Source of the DNA: an uncultured Salinimicrobium sp.
GTDB taxonomy: Bacteria; Bacteroidota; Bacteroidia; Flavobacteriales; Flavobacteriaceae
NCBI GenBank assembly: GCA_946887075.1
Contig: CAMPKA010000001.1
Coordinates: forward strand, 248,001 to 312,000
Length of the DNA: 64,000 bases
Direction: 5' to 3'
Below the pieces are notes generated by a model that worked only from the letters and a program-made list of their open reading frames with translations, searched no databases and was not told the DNA's origin. How positions within the stretch are numbered: position 1 is the stretch's first letter; the number at the start of each line of letters is the position of its first letter. Below, one piece after another: positions 1 to 6,650 of the stretch. The translations under genes and the position numbers were made by a program.

Positions 1-1
1 A

Positions 2-97
2 CTTGTTCTGAGTCAGGAAAAGAAGCCTGTTCCCTTTAGAACATCATCAGATAAAAACGCCTATATTCGCGCCGCCAGAAAGGAATTTCAGAAATAG
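2..97 (+). CDS. C-terminal end of an unidentified protein (partial)
   Basis: An open frame enters from the left edge and runs 31 codons to a TAG stop. The visible tail is rich in Lys and Arg (it ends ARKEFQK). It is read on the same strand as the RimB/RimK cluster that starts 38 bases later. No family can be assigned from so short a tail, and it could be a chance open frame, although the close spacing to the next gene fits a real gene end. Confidence 0.4.
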   Translation, partial: LVLSQEKKPVPFRTSSDKNAYIRAARKEFQK

Positions 98-102
98 TTA
101 AG

Positions 103-124
103 ACTAAAAAGCACTCCTTTTAGT
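103..124 (+). terminator. Weak AT-rich hairpin before the RimB-like gene
   Basis: ACTAAAA (103-109) is complementary to TTTTAGT (118-124) with an 8-base loop. It lies between the end of the left-edge frame and the RimB-like start. The stem is AT-only apart from one pair, and no extended T-tract follows, so terminator function is only a possibility. Confidence 0.2.
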
Positions 125-135
125 ACCTTGCGGAT

Positions 136-567
136 ATGGACAAAAGAATGATCGGCAGATTTGATAAAGCAGATTTTCCTGATTTGCATCTGAACGACAT
201 TGCCATAAAGATCGACACAGGGGCCTATACCTCTTCCATACATTGTGACAATATCATAGAGCGGGACGGTTTTCTCAAATGCACCTTTCTGGACGAAGAG
301 CATCCGCTTTATAACGGCCGCGAGTATAGCTTTCCGGATTTCGACATCGTATTCGTCCGAAGCAGTAATGGAATGGTACAGAAAAGATACCAGATCCAGA
401 CACACATTGTGCTCTTTAATAAAAGATATAAGATTTCCCTTTCACTTACAGCTCGTCAGGAAATGAGATTTCCGGTTCTTCTGGGGCGTAAATTTCTGAC
501 CAAAAAATTTGTCGTCGACACCGAGTTTTTCGACCTCTCTTTTAAGCATAAGATCCATGAAAATTAA
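136..567 (+). CDS. RimB-like / retropepsin-like protease (DUF785, PF05618 family)
   Basis: A 143-residue single-domain protein. Residues 25-34 carry the family motif [10 protein letters not shown], whose D27-T28-G29 triad resembles the catalytic Asp motif of retropepsins. A second conserved block, [10 protein letters not shown], lies near residues 115-124. The family is called ATP-dependent zinc protease or RimB and is known to accompany RimK-type ATP-grasp ligases. Here its last 11 bases overlap the rimK start, so the two are almost certainly co-translated. Inference: it trims or removes amino acids added by RimK. No signal peptide is seen, so it should act in the cytoplasm. Family assignment is strong; the substrate is unknown. 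Confidence 0.85.
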   Translation: MDKRMIGRFDKADFPDLHLNDIAIKIDTGAYTSSIHCDNIIERDGFLKCTFLDEEHPLYNGREYSFPDFDIVFVRSSNGMVQKRYQIQTHIVLFNKRYKISLSLTARQEMRFPVLLGRKFLTKKFVVDTEFFDLSFKHKIHEN

Positions 568-1429
568 GATCCTCTCCAGGAACGGCGGCCTCTATTCCAC
601 ACAACGGCTGATCGAGGCGGCTCGGAAGCGCCATCACGATGTTGAAATAGTTGATCCGCTAAAATGCGATCTGATCATTGAGAAGAAACATCCCAGCATC
701 TACTACAAGGGGAGGCATATTGAAGATGCGGATGCCGTCATTCCCAGGATCGGGGCCTCTGTAACTTTTTACGGAACTGCTGTGGTCCGCCAATTTGAAA
801 TGATGGGGGTATTCTCGACTACGGAATCTCAATCCCTGGTTCGTAGCAGAGATAAGCTTCGCAGCCTCCAGGTATTGTCCAGGGCCAAACTCGGACTTCC
901 CAAAACCGTCTTTACCAATTATTCCAAAGATGTTGGGGAGGTCATTGACCACGTGGGCGGAGCACCCCTGATCATCAAGCTTCTGGAAGGCACACAGGGA
1001 CTTGGGGTCGTACTGGCAGAAACTCGAAATGCCGCGGAATCCGTTATCGAAGCCTTTAATGGGCTCCAGGCTAGGGTAATTGTACAGGAATTCATCAAAG
1101 AGGCCGGGGGAGCCGATATCAGGGCTCTCGTAGTAGATGGTCACGTGGTAGGCGCAATGAAACGTCAGGGCAAAGAAGGGGAGTTCCGTAGCAACCTGCA
1201 CAGGGGAGGCTCTGCCACGGTTATTCAGCTTTCTGACGAAGAAGAAAACGCCGCAATTAAAGCTGCAAAGGCAATGGGATTGGGTGTGGCAGGAGTGGAT
1301 ATGCTGCAAAGCGCGAGGGGTCCCCTGATTCTTGAGGTGAATTCTTCACCTGGGCTTGAAGGAATTGAAAAAGCAACAGGTAAGGACATCGCAAAGACCA
1401 TCATCCGATACATCGAAAGAAACGTCTGA
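557..1429 (+). CDS. rimK: RimK family ATP-grasp ligase (ribosomal protein S6 glutamate ligase type)
   Basis: A 290-residue protein; the start chosen is the ATG giving [11 protein letters not shown], since the open frame upstream lies inside the preceding gene and matches nothing in the family. The ATP-grasp fold is clear: [15 protein letters not shown] (141-155) is the glycine-rich ATP loop, [16 protein letters not shown] (203-218) the substrate and ATP-binding strand, and D248, E260 and N262 sit where RimK co-ordinates magnesium. RimK adds glutamate to the C terminus of ribosomal protein S6 in E. coli, but relatives modify other substrates. It is sandwiched between a RimB-like protease and an AstE-like zinc hydrolase, 2 bases from the latter, which suggests a modification-and-trimming unit. 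Confidence 0.9.
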   Translation: MKIKILSRNGGLYSTQRLIEAARKRHHDVEIVDPLKCDLIIEKKHPSIYYKGRHIEDADAVIPRIGASVTFYGTAVVRQFEMMGVFSTTESQSLVRSRDKLRSLQVLSRAKLGLPKTVFTNYSKDVGEVIDHVGGAPLIIKLLEGTQGLGVVLAETRNAAESVIEAFNGLQARVIVQEFIKEAGGADIRALVVDGHVVGAMKRQGKEGEFRSNLHRGGSATVIQLSDEEENAAIKAAKAMGLGVAGVDMLQSARGPLILEVNSSPGLEGIEKATGKDIAKTIIRYIERNV

Positions 1430-1431
1430 AT

Positions 1432-2439
1432 ATGGCTGCTATTGATGAGAATAACGTTCTGGAAATTCTTGGCAAGAAGATCCCCCCGGGAAAGAACGCA
1501 ACGATCAATTTCAATATGGCCAAGTTGTACACAACGACTTCGGTAGATGTGCCGATCATAATCGAACGCTCCAAAAAGCCTGGACCCGTGGTATTGATTA
1601 CCGCAGGAATTCACGGAGATGAAATCAATGGAGTGGAAGTGGTGCGTCAGCTCGTGGTGAAAGAGATCAACAAACCTGCCCGGGGCACCGTCATCTGCAT
1701 CCCGATCTTAAATGTCTTCGGATTTCTCAATATGAGTCGGGAATTTCCAGATGGAAGGGATCTCAACCGTGTGTTTCCTGGAGCTAAGAACGGCTCCCTG
1801 GCCAGCAGGTTTGCATATCAGTTTGTCAACAAAATACTACCTGTAGCTGATTTCTGTATGGACTTTCACACCGGGGGAGCGAGCAGATTTAATGCCCCGC
1901 AGATCCGGATCAAAAAGGGAGAGGAGACGGCCAGACATTATGCCGGTATCTTTAATGCCCCGTTCACCATCGTTTCCCGGACCATTACCAAATCCTACCG
2001 TGAAACCTGCGCAAAACAGGGGAAGCCTGTGCTGCTGTTCGAAGGAGGTAAATCCAAAAGCAGTAATAAATCCATAGCCAAACACGGCGTGGACGGAGCT
2101 ATGAGAATTCTGGACCATTTCAAAATGCTCCGTCCGAGATTCGACGTTCCTGAAGCCTCGGTAGAAAGTATCCTGATCGAGAACAGCACCTGGATCCGAG
2201 CCAAATACAGCGGCTTGCTCCATGTGAAGATCCCGTGCGGTAAACATGTGGAAAAAGGGGAGTATATTGCTACCATTACGGACCCGTATGGAAAACTCAG
2301 ACATAAGGTGAAGGCGCCCAACGAAGGCTACATTATCAATGTCAATGAATCTCCCATTGTCTATCAGGGAGACGCCATTTTTCACATTTCAGTTTCCAAA
2401 GAAACGTATGACAAAGAAGGAGATTCGCAACCGCTATAG
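1432..2439 (+). CDS. Succinylglutamate desuccinylase / aspartoacylase family zinc hydrolase
   Basis: A 335-residue AstE/AspA-family (PF04952) member. Zinc ligands are visible as H61 and E64 in GIHGDE and H146 in DFHTGG; E204 in LLFEGG is the likely catalytic glutamate. After about residue 240 comes a beta-rich C-terminal domain with a lipoyl/biotinyl-like run (LLHVKIPCGKHVEKGE). Members hydrolyse amide bonds of N-acyl amino acids or act as zinc carboxypeptidases. There are no arginine-catabolic ast genes nearby, so a role in succinylarginine breakdown is unlikely. Position directly after rimK suggests it removes amino acids from a RimK product; that is inference. It overlaps the next gene by 32 bases. 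Confidence 0.85.
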   Translation: MAAIDENNVLEILGKKIPPGKNATINFNMAKLYTTTSVDVPIIIERSKKPGPVVLITAGIHGDEINGVEVVRQLVVKEINKPARGTVICIPILNVFGFLNMSREFPDGRDLNRVFPGAKNGSLASRFAYQFVNKILPVADFCMDFHTGGASRFNAPQIRIKKGEETARHYAGIFNAPFTIVSRTITKSYRETCAKQGKPVLLFEGGKSKSSNKSIAKHGVDGAMRILDHFKMLRPRFDVPEASVESILIENSTWIRAKYSGLLHVKIPCGKHVEKGEYIATITDPYGKLRHKVKAPNEGYIINVNESPIVYQGDAIFHISVSKETYDKEGDSQPL

Positions 2440-2983
2440 AAAACTTCGAAAGGATTTAAGTGACGACCAGATGGCGGACCTAAGCCTGAAAATCGCCAAC
2501 CAGGCGCTACAGCTCCCAATTTGGAACCATTCATTTTATCACCTCTTCCTGAGTATCAAAGAAAAAAAGGAAGTGGACACAGAGCCTTTGCTCCATATCC
2601 TTTTCGGGAAAGACAAAAACGTGGTGATTTCCAAAGCTGATTTTACGACCGGGAAAATGGCCAATTATTTGTTAACTGATGACACGAGTCTAAGGCTTAA
2701 CCAATGGGGGATACCAGAACCTGTTTCTGGTGTAGAGATCTCCCCAGAGCAGATCGAGGTCGTCTTTATTCCCCTGCTGGCATTTGACAGGAAAGGGAAC
2801 AGGATTGGCTATGGAATGGGCTTTTATGATCGATTCCTCAGCCTTTGTATGCCTGAGGTGCAAAAGGTGGGACTTTCCTTTTTTGAGGCGGAACCTATGC
2901 TTCCGGAAGTGAGGAAGGAAGATGTGCCCCTGGACTTCTGTCTGACACCGACCAAAATATATGATTTTAAAAATTTGTTATAG
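2408..2983 (+). CDS. 5-formyltetrahydrofolate cyclo-ligase
   Basis: A 191-residue protein converting 5-formyl-THF and ATP to 5,10-methenyl-THF, which recycles a dead-end folate. The N terminus MTKKEIRNRYRKLRKDLS is typical, and the signature GNRIGYGMGFYDRFL (about 130-144) matches the family ATP/folate loop. The start at the internal ATG is preferred because the extra upstream residues would be entirely encoded in the preceding gene and lack homology. The reading frame overlaps the AstE-like gene by 32 bases, so it is probably the last gene of the RimB-RimK cluster, although function links are not obvious. A TTTG / TAnnTTTA promoter pair follows for the next gene. Confidence 0.9.
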   Translation: MTKKEIRNRYRKLRKDLSDDQMADLSLKIANQALQLPIWNHSFYHLFLSIKEKKEVDTEPLLHILFGKDKNVVISKADFTTGKMANYLLTDDTSLRLNQWGIPEPVSGVEISPEQIEVVFIPLLAFDRKGNRIGYGMGFYDRFLSLCMPEVQKVGLSFFEAEPMLPEVRKEDVPLDFCLTPTKIYDFKNLL

Positions 2984-3005
2984 TTGCGCTTTTGCGCTAC
3001 TTTTA
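2974..3005 (+). promoter_or_regulatory. Probable Bacteroidota promoter for the histidine kinase gene
   Basis: TTTG (2974-2977), a 20-base spacer, then TACTTTTA (2998-3005), one base off the TAnnTTTG -7 consensus. The start codon follows 20 bases downstream. Confidence 0.45.
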
Positions 3006-3024
3006 AAGTGTTAACAATTACCTA

Positions 3025-4476
3025 ATGCTCAGCGATCTCCAGCTAAACAATATTCTCGAGGATTTTGATGTAGCCTACTGGAAGATCAACCTACTGACCA
3101 GAGAGATCTCCTGGTCCCCCCATTTCACCCACCTTGTGGGTCAGCCCGATGAAATAGAAAATAAACTTGAATTTTTCCTCAATCACATTCTTCATAAGGA
3201 TTACCGGTATGATTTCAGGGAAAACTTTGAATCCCTCGCTTCCAAAAACATTCCTTTCACCACAGAACTCCGGATCAAGATGGAAAACGGCAAGTACAGG
3301 TGGTTCGAATGCCGGAATCTCAAAAGCCGAGAAAATTCAGGAACGGATGCAGCAGTGCTGTTGTTTGTTAACATCCATCAGGCAAAAAGGGATCAGTACA
3401 CGATTGAAGAAAACTTTTTCTACTATAGGGAAACCGCTGAAATGACCTCTACAGGAGGTTGGTACCTCGATGTTCAGACCAATGCCATCTATTGGGACAA
3501 CGTCACCAAAAAAATCCTGAACTGCCCCCTGGATTATGAACCGGGTCCAAACGACAAGCTCCGATTTTATGCTCCGGAGGACCAGAAGCGGGTTGAATTA
3601 CTTTTTCACAAATGCGCCCGCTATGGGATCCCTTTCAAGTCAGAAATCAGGATGCGCTCCATGTACAACAGTGAATTCTGGGTCCGGATGACCGGAAAAC
3701 CGGTGTACAACGATGACCAGGAGGTAACCGGGATCAGGGGCATTTATCAGGACATCGATGAACAGAAAACCAATGAGCTCAACCTCCAGAACTCCCTGGA
3801 TATCATAGCTGCACAGAATTCCCGGCTTTTTAACTTCGCCCATATTGTTTCCCACAGACTAAGAAGTCACAGCAGCAACCTCAGTTTAATATCCCAGTTG
3901 CTCAAGGAAGCCCGTACCAAGGAAGATAAACTGGATCTGTTGCTCAATGTGGAAAACATTTCCGAGAACCTCGAGGAGGCCATCAGTGACCTGAACAAAC
4001 TGGTCACGCGCCAAAACCCGTTAAAAAAGGAAAAAAAGCCGGTACGCTTCAGCGATGCTCTGGACGTGGTACTTGCCTCCATTTCCTCATTGGTAAAACG
4101 GGAAAATGCGGAGATCATCGCAGAATTCGGGGAGTTGAACGAAATAAATTATATTTCAGAATATCTGGAGAGTATTTTATTAAATTTGATCACCAACGCG
4201 ATCAAATACAGACAGAAGGGGCGAAAGCCGGTAATCTTTATCCAAACTTACTCTGAAAACGGTGCCGCCTGTTTGGAAGTAAGCGACAACGGGATGGGAA
4301 TAGATCTGGATGAACATGGCGATAAGATGTTCGGGATGTACAAGACTTTTCACCGGCACCCCGATGCCAACGGGATAGGTTTATTCATCACCAAGAACCA
4401 GGTAGAAGTCATGGGAGGTAAAATTTCCGTCACCAGTACCGTGAACGTGGGGACCACATTTAAAATTAGCTTGTAA
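3025..4476 (+). CDS. PAS-domain sensor histidine kinase (soluble)
   Basis: A 483-residue kinase with no membrane segment, so it should sense a cytoplasmic cue. Two PAS-fold regions occupy about 15-120 and 135-248, the second closing with a PAC-like GIRGIYQDIDEQK. The dimerisation/phosphoacceptor helix holds FAHIVSHRLRSHSS (271-284): H277 is the expected phosphoacceptor, but the usual H-D/E-L-R/K-x-P context is replaced by SHRLRSH, with no proline. The ATPase domain has an N box (LNLITNAIKYR), G1 (DNGMGID) and G2 (NGIGLFITK). The single-domain receiver 3 bases downstream is the natural partner. Confidence 0.88.
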   Translation: MLSDLQLNNILEDFDVAYWKINLLTREISWSPHFTHLVGQPDEIENKLEFFLNHILHKDYRYDFRENFESLASKNIPFTTELRIKMENGKYRWFECRNLKSRENSGTDAAVLLFVNIHQAKRDQYTIEENFFYYRETAEMTSTGGWYLDVQTNAIYWDNVTKKILNCPLDYEPGPNDKLRFYAPEDQKRVELLFHKCARYGIPFKSEIRMRSMYNSEFWVRMTGKPVYNDDQEVTGIRGIYQDIDEQKTNELNLQNSLDIIAAQNSRLFNFAHIVSHRLRSHSSNLSLISQLLKEARTKEDKLDLLLNVENISENLEEAISDLNKLVTRQNPLKKEKKPVRFSDALDVVLASISSLVKRENAEIIAEFGELNEINYISEYLESILLNLITNAIKYRQKGRKPVIFIQTYSENGAACLEVSDNGMGIDLDEHGDKMFGMYKTFHRHPDANGIGLFITKNQVEVMGGKISVTSTVNVGTTFKISL

Positions 4477-4479
4477 ATC

Positions 4480-4893
4480 ATGGAACATCCCATTCAACTT
4501 GCCTGCATCATTGACGATGATAAGATCTACGTCAACCTGGTAAAGAAAATCATCGAAATCAAGAAACTCTCGCGTAACCTGATCATCTTCAAGAACGGGA
4601 AAGAGGCCCTGGATCATTTTAAACCGATCCTGCGTAACATGTCGGAGGAAAGTCTTCCAGACATCATTTTCCTGGACCTGAACATGCCGGTGATGGATGG
4701 TTGGGAATTTCTCAGTGAGTTCATAAAGATTAAGAACAACTTCAACAAAAAGATCACCCTGTACGTGGTGAGCTCTTCGATCGATCCCCGGGACCTGGAA
4801 CGGGCGCGGTCCTTCAATATGGTTACGGATTACCTTATCAAACCGATAGAATTAAAAAAATTCGAGAAAATTTTTGATCGCGACGTAGCCTAG
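4480..4893 (+). CDS. Single-domain response regulator
   Basis: A 137-residue CheY-like receiver without an output domain. The acidic pocket is IDDD (11-14), the phosphoacceptor D66 lies in FLDLNMPVMDGWEF, and the conserved lysine is K121 in YLIKPIE. A Ser replaces the common Thr region at VVSSS (96-100). It starts 3 bases after the PAS kinase stop, so the pair forms one two-component unit. With no DNA-binding domain it must signal by protein contact or pass phosphate on. Its stop codon overlaps that of lspA on the other strand by 4 bases. Confidence 0.9.
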   Translation: MEHPIQLACIIDDDKIYVNLVKKIIEIKKLSRNLIIFKNGKEALDHFKPILRNMSEESLPDIIFLDLNMPVMDGWEFLSEFIKIKNNFNKKITLYVVSSSIDPRDLERARSFNMVTDYLIKPIELKKFEKIFDRDVA

Positions 4894-5525
4894 GCCATTT
4901 CTGGCTCGTTCTTCTTCTTTTCGGTTGTTTCCTGAGGAAAAGCCTTTTTGCTGAAAATCAGGAGAATGAGTACTCCAATGGTGATGGCAGAGTCGGCAAT
5001 GTTGAAGACGGGTTCAAAAAAAGTAAAATATTCCCCTCCCCACACCGGAATCCACTCCGGGAGATAACCCGTCCACAAAGGAAAATATAGCATGTCTACC
5101 ACCTTTCCATGCATCAGCGTACCGTAACCACCTTCCTCAGGTAAGAATTCGGCAAGTTGTCCATAGCTGTCGGAAAACCATACCCCATAAAACACGGAAT
5201 CTATGATGTTTCCGAAGGCGCCGGCAAAAATCAGAGAAATGGCTGTAATAAGTATGGGGCTACTTTTTTTCCGTACAGCGTCCCACAACCAATAAGCAAT
5301 CCCGATACTGGCCAGCAGCCGGAAAGAAGTCAGAATCAGTTTCCCATACTCACCCGGTATTCTGGCGCCCCAGGCCATGCCCTCATTTTCCACGAAAAGT
5401 ATACGGAACCAGTCAAAGACCTCTATTTCCTCGCCGAGAACAAAATTTAGTTTGATGTAGAACTTAGAGACCTGATCGATGATCAGAATGAGGACAATAA
5501 GGAGAGTGGCTTTCTTTAAGGACAT
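4890..5525 (-). CDS. lspA: Lipoprotein signal peptidase (signal peptidase II)
   Basis: A 211-residue inner-membrane aspartyl protease that removes signal peptides from prolipoproteins. Four hydrophobic segments are visible (about 5-21, 64-82, 91-110 and 174-191). The catalytic aspartates are D144 in VVDM and D178 in NIADS; GNIIDS (105-110) and the VENEGMAWG block (45-53) are also family-typical. The protein is longer than the roughly 160 residues of E. coli LspA because of an insert between about 112 and 142 and between the two active-site blocks, as often seen in Bacteroidota. The many lipobox proteins in this window are its likely substrates. Confidence 0.95.
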   Translation of the reverse strand: MSLKKATLLIVLILIIDQVSKFYIKLNFVLGEEIEVFDWFRILFVENEGMAWGARIPGEYGKLILTSFRLLASIGIAYWLWDAVRKKSSPILITAISLIFAGAFGNIIDSVFYGVWFSDSYGQLAEFLPEEGGYGTLMHGKVVDMLYFPLWTGYLPEWIPVWGGEYFTFFEPVFNIADSAITIGVLILLIFSKKAFPQETTEKKKNEPEMA

Positions 5526-5545
5526 GAAATTTCGGTTATGCTGGC

Positions 5546-5553
5546 CAAAAATA
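5546..5553 (-). promoter_or_regulatory. -7 promoter box for lspA
   Basis: On the minus strand this reads TATTTTTG, an exact TAnnTTTG match, about 20 bases before the lspA ATG. No good -33 TTG is seen at the right distance. Confidence 0.4.
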
Positions 5554-5558
5554 CTATA

Positions 5559-6188
5559 TTATTTGGTTTTGTGCACCTTAATATTCCCATGGATACTGGT
5601 CAGAACAATCTTGTTCTTCCCTTCCGTGGCGGATGGAACCTCGACAGTTCCATGACGGGAATCTGCCGTAATACTCGCCTTGGTGAGGTCGGTACCAATC
5701 TCTATATTCCCGCCAAAGGTGTTGACCGTCGCATCCCCGGAAAATGCGGAAAGGTAACAGGATCCGGAACTGAGCTGAACCAGAACTTCTGCAAAGGCTC
5801 CCGATAAAAAAACCGAGGCGAGATTGGAATTGACAACCAGCTCAATGCCTTCGGGGACCATCATTTCGACCTCCATTGAAAAGACCTTGTGCGCACTTAG
5901 TTTGTCGTACCCGCTCTCAAGAATCTCACGGAAACGGGAATCAAGAAAAAGCGTTCCATCGGCAATCCTGGAGTCAAAACTGATATCGTTGAAATACTCT
6001 CCCTCGGAGTGCGTCCGCACTTCGATGGTTTTCTCAGGGGAGGTGGATGCGGTAATGCGGAAAATTTGATCCCCGGAAAGAACAATTCTTTCGATCTCGG
6101 ATGCATCAAAGGTCTTCCGGGTATCCTTCTGTCCCTGGGCTGCTATTCCCACGAAAACCAAGGCGGCAAATGCAAGAAAGTTTTTCAT
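5559..6188 (-). CDS. Exported DUF4097-like beta-repeat protein
   Basis: A 209-residue protein with a signal peptide (MKNFLAFAALVFVGIAAQGQ, cut near residue 19-20). The mature part is rich in short Gly/Ser/Asn-bounded strands (LASVFLSG, LSSGSCYLSAFSG, ADSRHGTVEV), the pattern of DUF4097 / head GIN-type beta-helical repeats. There is no lipobox. Function is unknown; such proteins are periplasmic or surface-exposed. The gene interrupts the common Bacteroidota order dksA-like - lspA and is separated from the dksA-like gene by a terminator, so it is likely expressed on its own. Confidence 0.7.
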   Translation of the reverse strand: MKNFLAFAALVFVGIAAQGQKDTRKTFDASEIERIVLSGDQIFRITASTSPEKTIEVRTHSEGEYFNDISFDSRIADGTLFLDSRFREILESGYDKLSAHKVFSMEVEMMVPEGIELVVNSNLASVFLSGAFAEVLVQLSSGSCYLSAFSGDATVNTFGGNIEIGTDLTKASITADSRHGTVEVPSATEGKNKIVLTSIHGNIKVHKTK

Positions 6189-6202
6189 CGCTCTGGATTC
6201 AA

Positions 6203-6235
6203 CAAAAAACGCTCCAAACCATAGGAAAGGAGCGC
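6203..6235 (-). terminator. Intrinsic terminator after the dksA-like gene
   Basis: Read on the minus strand: CGCTCC, a 13-base loop, GGAGCG, then six T (complement of A6 at 6204-6209). It ends the ileS - dksA-like transcript before the DUF4097-like gene. Confidence 0.75.
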
Positions 6236-6260
6236 TCTAATATATCATATGTTGAAGTAA

Positions 6261-6644
6261 TTAACGCTGCATGTTCTTGGCCTCAATACTCAGAGTAGCA
6301 TGGGGCACCAGCTTTAATCTCTCCTTCGCAATCAACTTACCTGTGACCCTGCAAATCCCATAGGTCTTGCTCTCAATACGGACCAGGGCGTTCTTCAGGT
6401 CCCTGATAAACTTCTCCTGTCGGATAGCAAGTTGAGAATTTGCTTCCTTACTCATGGTCTCACTTCCTTCCTCAAAAGCCTTGAAAGTCGGGGAGGTATC
6501 ATCTGTCCCGTTGTTTCCGTCATTCATATAGGCACTTTTGTAAAGTTCGAGCTGCTCCTTCGCCTTCTCAATTTTTGCAAGGATCAGGGTTTTGAATTCT
6601 GCAAGTTCAGCGTCGCTGTAACGTTCTTTTACTTCTGTTGACAT
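6261..6644 (-). CDS. TraR/DksA family regulator with degenerate zinc finger
   Basis: A 127-residue protein with a long helical hairpin (about 10-90) and a C-terminal segment TYGICRVTGKLIAKERLK that aligns with the DksA zinc finger. Canonical DksA has four Cys; here only one remains (in GICRV), with Thr, Leu and Glu at the expected other positions, so zinc binding is unlikely. The tip of the hairpin keeps acidic residues (GTDDTS). DksA binds the secondary channel of RNA polymerase and modulates initiation with ppGpp; whether this variant does is inference. It starts 6 bases after the ileS stop, in the same operon. Confidence 0.85.
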   Translation of the reverse strand: MSTEVKERYSDAELAEFKTLILAKIEKAKEQLELYKSAYMNDGNNGTDDTSPTFKAFEEGSETMSKEANSQLAIRQEKFIRDLKNALVRIESKTYGICRVTGKLIAKERLKLVPHATLSIEAKNMQR

Positions 6645-6650
6645 AGTTTT

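Noticed and set aside
659..1309. Long open frame (216 codons) antisense to rimK
   Set aside because: It lies completely inside a well-conserved gene, has low-complexity shadow composition and no domain sense.
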